10,335 nucleotides of DNA from Pseudorhodobacter sp. (GTDB lineage Bacteria; Pseudomonadota; Alphaproteobacteria; Rhodobacterales; Rhodobacteraceae). The stretch is taken from the NCBI GenBank assembly GCA_014378345.1, contig JACMNW010000480.1:1-10335 (forward strand), read 5' to 3'. A program made the position numbers and the translations under genes. Positions 5,974-10,335 of this stretch are shown piece after piece (position 1 is the first letter of the stretch; each line of letters begins with the position of its first letter). A model generated the notes under the pieces. It was not told where the DNA came from. It was given only the letters and a program-made list of their open reading frames with translations, and did not search any database.

Positions 5974-7113
5974 ATGCCGCTTGATCAACCGCTAAATTCG
6001 CTTGGATTTGCCAAGGCCCCGCAAGACACGCGGGTCGTTGTGGCTATGTCTGGCGGGGTGGACAGTTCGGTTGTGGCGGCCCAGTTGGCGGAAGAAGGCT
6101 ATGACGTGGTCGGGGTTACCTTGCAGCTGTATGACCATGGGGCAGCGCTAGCGAAAAAGGGGGCGTGTTGCGCGGGTCGGGATATTCATGATGCGCGGCG
6201 GGTGGCCGAAACCATGGGCTTTGCGCATTATGTGTTGGATTACGAAAATGCCTTTCGCGATGCGGTGATTGAGGAATTTGCCGATGCCTATCTGGCGGGG
6301 TCCACCCCGGTGCCGTGCATTCGGTGCAATGAACGGGTGAAGTTCAAGGATTTGCTGGCCACGGCAAAGGATCTGGACGCCGACTGCATGGCAACCGGGC
6401 ATTACATTCAGCGCAAGATGGGCGCGCATGGCCCCGAATTGCATTCGGCGGCGGATGCGGCGCGCGATCAAAGCTATTTTCTGTTTTCCACCACGGCGGA
6501 GCAATTGGCCTATCTTCGGTTTCCGCTGGGCCATTTGCAATCCAAAGCGGAAACGCGGGCATTGGCGGTTCGCTATGGCCTGCCCGTGGCTGACAAGCCG
6601 GATAGCATGGACATCTGTTTCGTGCCGAATGGCAACTATGCCGCCGTCATCGAAAAGCTGCGCCCCGGGTCTGCGGACCCTGGTGAAATTGTCGACTTGG
6701 AGGGTGCGGTTGTAGGGCGGCACAATGGGATTATTCATTACACCATTGGCCAGCGGCGTGGGCTTGGCATTGGTGGCTTGGGCGACCCGGTGTATGTGGT
6801 GGCGCTTGATCCGGTGTTGAAGCGGGTCATCATCGGCCCACGCGAAGCGCTATCGACCCGACGTGTGCCGTTGCGTGAAATCAACTGGCTGGGCGATACC
6901 GCGTTTGATAGCCGCGCAGAATGGCATGTGTCGGTTAAAATCCGCTCCACCCGCCCACCACGCCCTGCCGTGTTACGGCCGATTTCGGCGACCGAGGCCG
7001 AAGTGGAATTGCTGTCGCCCGAAGATGGCGTGTCACCGGGGCAGGCTTGTGTGTTTTACGGCGATGACAATGCCCGCGTTCTGGGCGGTGGCTGGATCTG
7101 GAAAGGCCACTAA
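5974..7113 (+). CDS. mnmA: tRNA-specific 2-thiouridylase MnmA
   Basis: MnmA thiolates position 2 of wobble uridine 34 in tRNA-Lys, tRNA-Glu and tRNA-Gln. It uses ATP and persulfide sulfur relayed from a cysteine desulfurase. The protein is 379 aa, typical of alphaproteobacterial members. The PP-loop SGGVDSS is at 26-32. The two catalytic cysteines are Cys115 in PVPCIRCN and Cys215 in SMDICFVP, corresponding to Cys102 and Cys199 of E. coli. TGHYIQ (141-146), DQSYFL (165-170) and the TIGQRRGLG segment (257-265) are family signatures, and a C-terminal beta-barrel domain follows. The start at 5974 is chosen because LNSLGFAKAP before the PP-loop is an N-terminal form I associate with alphaproteobacterial MnmA. 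The ribosome site is weak. It is a single gene, divergent from sciP and convergent with lpxB. Confidence 0.97.
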   Translation: MPLDQPLNSLGFAKAPQDTRVVVAMSGGVDSSVVAAQLAEEGYDVVGVTLQLYDHGAALAKKGACCAGRDIHDARRVAETMGFAHYVLDYENAFRDAVIEEFADAYLAGSTPVPCIRCNERVKFKDLLATAKDLDADCMATGHYIQRKMGAHGPELHSAADAARDQSYFLFSTTAEQLAYLRFPLGHLQSKAETRALAVRYGLPVADKPDSMDICFVPNGNYAAVIEKLRPGSADPGEIVDLEGAVVGRHNGIIHYTIGQRRGLGIGGLGDPVYVVALDPVLKRVIIGPREALSTRRVPLREINWLGDTAFDSRAEWHVSVKIRSTRPPRPAVLRPISATEAEVELLSPEDGVSPGQACVFYGDDNARVLGGGWIWKGH

Positions 7114-7212
7114 GCGGCTTCTTTTTCGCTTAAATACTCATTCTGTGCTTGGGGTTAGTGCAGCAAGCAGTATGGTGAATATTCAGACCAAGAAAAAGCC
7201 GTCAAAGTACGG
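7114..7212. terminator. Convergent mnmA/lpxB end region with terminator-like hairpins
   Basis: The 88-bp gap between the two convergent stops holds no plausible gene. On the minus strand CCGT-ACTTTG-ACGG (7212-7199) spans the lpxB stop and is followed by CTTTTTCTT, a weak intrinsic terminator for the lipid A operon. On the plus strand, sequence around the mnmA stop ends in GGCTTCTTTTT and may do the same less clearly. The T-rich arms 7115-7126 and 7190-7201 are inverted copies (11 of 12 positions pair, counting one G-U). A 6-bp stem TGCTTG/CAAGCA (7146-7169) lies between them. The short stems keep confidence low. Confidence 0.35.
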
Positions 7213-8341
7213 ACAGGACCGACCGTGCCGCGCGTAGGCCCGGGGCCTCAGCGCCCTGCCCTAGCAGGTGCATCGTTCTTTGCATCGCATCCATTTGATT
7301 ACTGTCATTTTCCAGCAGCCGTATCACGGCAGGGGTAATCAGATCGGCCAAGCACCGTTCGCCCAGGAATTCGGGTACCGTGCGGGTTTTCGTGACAAGA
7401 TTTACCAATGTCACAGTGTCGATCAGCGCCATTTTGCGCATCAGCCAATATGTCAGGCGGTTCAGGTCATAGGCGATCACCATCGGGCAGCTTTGTGCGG
7501 CGAGTTCCAGTGATACTGTGCCTGAGGCGGCGAGGGCGACATCGGCAGCGGTGAAAGCGGCGGCGCGTTCGGTTGGGCTGGGGGAGTGCAGATAGACCGG
7601 GCTGCCGGGCCAGTCCTGCGTCAAATCGTGGATCAAGGCTGATCGGCTTTGCAGGGTCTGGATCAGGATACGGGCGGTGGGATGCTTGGCGATGACGCCA
7701 CGCACCACTTCGCCAAAACGGGGGGCAAGGCGGGTAATCTCGCCTTTGCGCGAACCCGGCAGGACGGCGATCAGCGGCACGTCGGGGGCGATGCCGTGGA
7801 TGGCGCGGAAGGCTGCTCCGTCAGCGCGGGTTGCCACGGGTTCCGCCACCACAGGATGGCCGACGAAATCGCAGGTCATGCCAGCGGCGATCATATAGGG
7901 CGGCTCAAACGGCAGCAGGGCCATCACATGGTCGATCATTTTTGCCATTTTGGCAGCACGGCCGGGGCGCCATGCCCAGACCGACGGGGCAACATAGTGA
8001 ATGGTGCGCAGGGTTGGCCGCGCCTGTTTCACGATTTTTGCGACCCGAAGGGAAAAATCGGGGCTGTCGATGGTGATCATCGCGGCGGGTGCACAGGCAA
8101 GGGCGGCGGCGGCTGCTTCGGCAATCCGGCGCTTCAGGGCAAAGTATCTCGGCAGCACCTCGGCGATGCCCATAATGGACAACTCGTCCAACGGAAACAG
8201 GCTGGTCATGCCTTCGGCCTGCATCAAGGGGCCGCCGATACCGGCAAACTTAACATCAGGGGCAAGTGATTTCAGCCCTTTCATCAAGGCCGCACCCAAG
8301 CGGTCGCCCGAAGGTTCGCCCGCAATGAGGAACAGTTTCAC
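7202..8341 (-). CDS. lpxB: Lipid-A-disaccharide synthase LpxB
   Basis: LpxB (GT19 family) joins UDP-2,3-diacylglucosamine and lipid X (2,3-diacylglucosamine-1-phosphate) into the beta-1',6-linked disaccharide-1-phosphate of lipid A, on the inner face of the cytoplasmic membrane. The protein is 379 aa, the normal size. Family marks are AGEPSGD at 7-13, IDSPDFSLRVAK at 91-102, APSVWAWRPGR at 118-128, LLPFEPPYM at 142-150, VLPGSRKGEI at 193-202 and the nucleotide-site ASGTVSLELA at 272-281. The start is taken as the GTG at 8341-8339, which forms a GTGA overlap with the lpxI stop and gives MKLFLIAGEPSGD. A TTG four codons earlier is possible. It is the last gene of the fabZ-lpxA-lpxI-lpxB set and converges on mnmA. 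The tail after about 345 is not strongly conserved. Confidence 0.97.
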   Translation of the reverse strand: MKLFLIAGEPSGDRLGAALMKGLKSLAPDVKFAGIGGPLMQAEGMTSLFPLDELSIMGIAEVLPRYFALKRRIAEAAAAALACAPAAMITIDSPDFSLRVAKIVKQARPTLRTIHYVAPSVWAWRPGRAAKMAKMIDHVMALLPFEPPYMIAAGMTCDFVGHPVVAEPVATRADGAAFRAIHGIAPDVPLIAVLPGSRKGEITRLAPRFGEVVRGVIAKHPTARILIQTLQSRSALIHDLTQDWPGSPVYLHSPSPTERAAAFTAADVALAASGTVSLELAAQSCPMVIAYDLNRLTYWLMRKMALIDTVTLVNLVTKTRTVPEFLGERCLADLITPAVIRLLENDSNQMDAMQRTMHLLGQGAEAPGLRAARSVLSVL

Positions 8342-9147
8342 GGCCGCGCCCAAAGGAACAAGCCTGCGTCGTTGGCACAGCCGATCATGGCAGGCAAATC
8401 AAGGCAGATCACACCGCCTGCTTCCCACGCGATGCCGGCAAGGCCAGCGGCGGCAGCGCGTTGCACGGTTTGCACGCCAAGTGTCGGCAAGTCTATGCGG
8501 CGGTCTTGACCGGGTTTAGGGGCTTTGTAAAATACCCCTTTGCCGCGGGCGGGATCAGGGCGAAGATTGGCGGCCAGTTGGGACACGCTGTGCAGCATGG
8601 CATCACTGCCAGCCAAAACCTCGACCGCCAGACACAACCCCTGTTGAACAACTGCCCCCTGACCTACGTCAACCGGACCCAGGGCCGCCACAATCGCCGC
8701 CGCGCGACAGGCGTCGCGGTCGTCGATCGCAGATATCTGCCCTGCCAACATCCCCGGTCCCGGCACAAGTGCTGGGGCAATATCGGCTACCCCGCTTACG
8801 GCAAGGCTCGCCTCTTCAAATATTCCAATGATGGCGCGCAGGGTGGCATCATCCCCGGCCTGAAACGCGGCCATAATACGCGGCAGGATTTGCGCCGACT
8901 GGGGGTCCATCAAGGATGGGTCCAGCCGTGGGCGCTGCACAGCCCCGGCAAAGACCACCCGGGTGACACCCTGATCAACCAGCCAATCCAGAAATATCGC
9001 AAGCCGTTCGATGCGAAACATCTGGTCAACAGCCAGGCCGTCGGGTGGAAAACCATCCAAGGCGCAGATCAAAGGGGCCTGATCCATGGCGGCAATCAAT
9101 GCGGTTGGTAACGCGCCGCGACCGGCAATTAGGGCGGTTCGTGTCAT
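8338..9147 (-). CDS. lpxI: UDP-2,3-diacylglucosamine pyrophosphatase LpxI
   Basis: LpxI (DUF1009) hydrolyses UDP-2,3-diacylglucosamine to lipid X and UMP. It replaces LpxH in most alphaproteobacteria and attacks the other phosphorus atom. The protein is 269 aa, as usual. The N-terminal domain begins LIAGRGALPTALI, and VTRVVFAGAVQRPRLDP (61-77) is the family's characteristic AG-x-xRP region. The C-terminal domain contains KAPKPGQDRRIDLPTLGVQTV (208-228); Asp219 here is probably the counterpart of the catalytic Asp225 of Caulobacter LpxI. AGLAGIAWEAGGV (234-246) is also typical. The ATG overlaps the lpxA stop (ATGA) and the gene's own stop overlaps the lpxB GTG, so all three are probably translated from one message. 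No LpxH-like gene is visible in the window. Confidence 0.95.
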   Translation of the reverse strand: MTRTALIAGRGALPTALIAAMDQAPLICALDGFPPDGLAVDQMFRIERLAIFLDWLVDQGVTRVVFAGAVQRPRLDPSLMDPQSAQILPRIMAAFQAGDDATLRAIIGIFEEASLAVSGVADIAPALVPGPGMLAGQISAIDDRDACRAAAIVAALGPVDVGQGAVVQQGLCLAVEVLAGSDAMLHSVSQLAANLRPDPARGKGVFYKAPKPGQDRRIDLPTLGVQTVQRAAAAGLAGIAWEAGGVICLDLPAMIGCANDAGLFLWARP

Positions 9148-9941
9148 TTCGGCGTAAGAAAGGAACGGTCAGACGCGGCAAGGATGAAATCCGTCATCTC
9201 TCGTACATAGGCGCTGTCGGTTTCTTCGGATAAACGGCGGGTACGATCAAGAAACGTGCCTTCCCCTTGCGCCAGCATTTGGTAGGCCGCGCGCATGGCG
9301 GTGATATCGGCACGTTCCACCCCACGGCGTTTCAAGCCCACCAGATTCAACCCGTCCAATTCACCGCGCGGGCCTTGCACAAGGCCGAAGGGCACCACGT
9401 CATTGGTCACCATTGTCACAGCACCTATGATGGCACCGCGACCGATGCGCACGTATTGATGGATGCCCGACAAACCGCCGATGATCACATCATCCCCAAT
9501 CACGCAATGCCCGGCGATGGCAACCTGATTGGCAAGGATCACCCGATCCCCCAGCACAGCATCGTGGCCAACATGCGCGCCGGTCATTAACAGGCAATCG
9601 TCGCCGATGCGTGTCACACCGCCGCCGCCCGTGGTGCCCGTATTCAGCGTGGCCCCTTCGCGAATGCGGCAACGTGTGCCCACAATCAGCCGGGTGCGTT
9701 CACCCTTAAACTTCAGATCTTGGGGAATCTCACCAACGGTTGCGAACGGAAAAATTACCGTTTCGGCACCGATGTCCGTCCAACCTGTAACGACGGCATG
9801 ACTTTTGACGATAACCCCGTCACCAAGTGTAACTTCGGCCCCAATAAGCGAAAAAGGCCCGACTTCGGCCCCTGCCCCAATAACCGCGCCCGGTTCGATA
9901 TGCGCACTGGGGTGAATGCGGGCGTCATGCGAAATGGTCAT
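9144..9941 (-). CDS. lpxA: UDP-N-acetylglucosamine O-acyltransferase LpxA
   Basis: LpxA transfers an R-3-hydroxyacyl chain from ACP to the 3-OH of UDP-GlcNAc, the first step of lipid A synthesis. The protein is 265 aa. It has left-handed beta-helix hexapeptide repeats through about residue 190, then a helical C-terminus with the conserved GLKRRG (202-207). His126 in AHVGHD is the general base (His125 in E. coli); His145 and His161 match E. coli His144 and His160. Ala174 lies at the position of E. coli Gly173, the acyl-chain ruler. The ATG at 9941 is preferred. A TTG at 9950 that overlaps the fabZ stop would add three residues. It sits five bases after fabZ and overlaps lpxI, so it is part of one operon. 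Confidence 0.96.
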   Translation of the reverse strand: MTISHDARIHPSAHIEPGAVIGAGAEVGPFSLIGAEVTLGDGVIVKSHAVVTGWTDIGAETVIFPFATVGEIPQDLKFKGERTRLIVGTRCRIREGATLNTGTTGGGGVTRIGDDCLLMTGAHVGHDAVLGDRVILANQVAIAGHCVIGDDVIIGGLSGIHQYVRIGRGAIIGAVTMVTNDVVPFGLVQGPRGELDGLNLVGLKRRGVERADITAMRAAYQMLAQGEGTFLDRTRRLSEETDSAYVREMTDFILAASDRSFLTPK

Positions 9942-9946
9942 GGCGG

Positions 9947-10335
9947 TCAAGCTTTTGGCAGATCGAACATGGCGGAAAAGGTGGCTTCGCAGGCAAGTTC
10001 TGTGCCTACCATAGCGCGACCTTCAAACTTCCAGACCCGGCCACCGCCGCGAAGGGCGGTTACATGCAATTCCAGCACGTCGCCGGGCACCACTTTGCGC
10101 CGAAACTTGACGCCATCAACCCCCATGAAGAAAACCTTTGCCCCTTTATCAACCAGATCCATCGACAGACCAACCAGTATGCCAGAAGTCTGGGCCATCG
10201 CCTCGATGATCATCACGCCGGGGAAAATCGGCATGCCGGGAAAATGGCCCTGAAACTGCGGCTCGTTGTAAGTGACGTTTTTGATGCCAACGCAGGACTT
10301 ATGCAAAACAACGTCACAGACCTTGTCAATCAACA
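9947..10335 (-). CDS. fabZ: 3-hydroxyacyl-ACP dehydratase FabZ (5' end outside window)
   Basis: FabZ dehydrates R-3-hydroxyacyl-ACP in fatty acid elongation and competes with LpxA for the hydroxyacyl-ACP pool. About 129 codons are present. The frame is still open at the window edge and reads (L)LIDKVCDVV, so roughly 20 N-terminal residues, including the usual PHRYPF motif, are missing; the TTG at 10333 is an internal Leu codon, not a start. The hot-dog fold signature GHFPGMPIFPGV (29-40, counting from that Leu) holds the catalytic His30. Glu44 in IIEAMAQTSG is the second catalytic residue. RRKVVPGD and the C-terminal F-E-GRAMV region are typical. The lpxA ATG begins five bases after its stop. 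lpxD is the likely upstream neighbour, but it is not visible. Confidence 0.96.
   Translation of the reverse strand, partial: LIDKVCDVVLHKSCVGIKNVTYNEPQFQGHFPGMPIFPGVMIIEAMAQTSGILVGLSMDLVDKGAKVFFMGVDGVKFRRKVVPGDVLELHVTALRGGGRVWKFEGRAMVGTELACEATFSAMFDLPKA

Noticed and set aside
6148..6738. 196-aa leftward open frame opposite mnmA
   Set aside because: It is antisense to conserved MnmA motifs, has no ribosome site or family resemblance, and is typical shadow coding.

Overview
The window looks like chromosomal DNA of an alphaproteobacterium of the Rhodobacterales (roseobacter-like). Three things point there: a CtrA response regulator sits next to a SciP-type (DUF1153) protein, the lipid A cluster carries LpxI rather than LpxH, and the protein sequences have a roseobacter character. 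Coding density is high. I see no insertion sequence, prophage, CRISPR array, tRNA or rRNA.

Left block (1-455). The last 17 codons of an unidentified rightward gene end at 54. An intrinsic terminator for leftward transcription follows. Next comes a 40-codon leftward ORF (201-323) with a good ribosome binding site, encoding a probable single-pass membrane protein. Upstream of it is a GTTC-N7-GTTC motif, the form of the alphaproteobacterial LexA (SOS) box. This small unit is the least ordinary part of the window.

Cell-cycle and repair block (456-5831, all leftward). In order of transcription: sciP, ctrA, ligA (NAD+-dependent DNA ligase) and recG (branch-migrating helicase). ligA and recG overlap by four bases (ATGA). 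sciP encodes an antagonist of the master regulator encoded by the next gene, ctrA. A TTAACCAT CtrA-type half-site lies in front of ctrA.

mnmA (5974-7113, rightward) encodes the tRNA 2-thiouridylase. It is divergent from sciP across a 142-bp spacer with a plausible sigma70 promoter, and convergent with lpxB.

Lipid A block (7202-10335, all leftward). In order of transcription: fabZ (5' end beyond the window), lpxA, lpxI and lpxB. They are tightly packed, with ATGA and GTGA overlaps. LpxA, LpxI and LpxB carry out three of the early Raetz-pathway steps on UDP-GlcNAc. FabZ works on the hydroxyacyl-ACP pool that LpxA also draws from.

Most of the window is conserved housekeeping sequence. The points worth following up are the possible SOS-controlled micro-membrane protein beside recG, the sciP-ctrA regulator/antagonist pair, and an Ala at the acyl-chain ruler position of LpxA.
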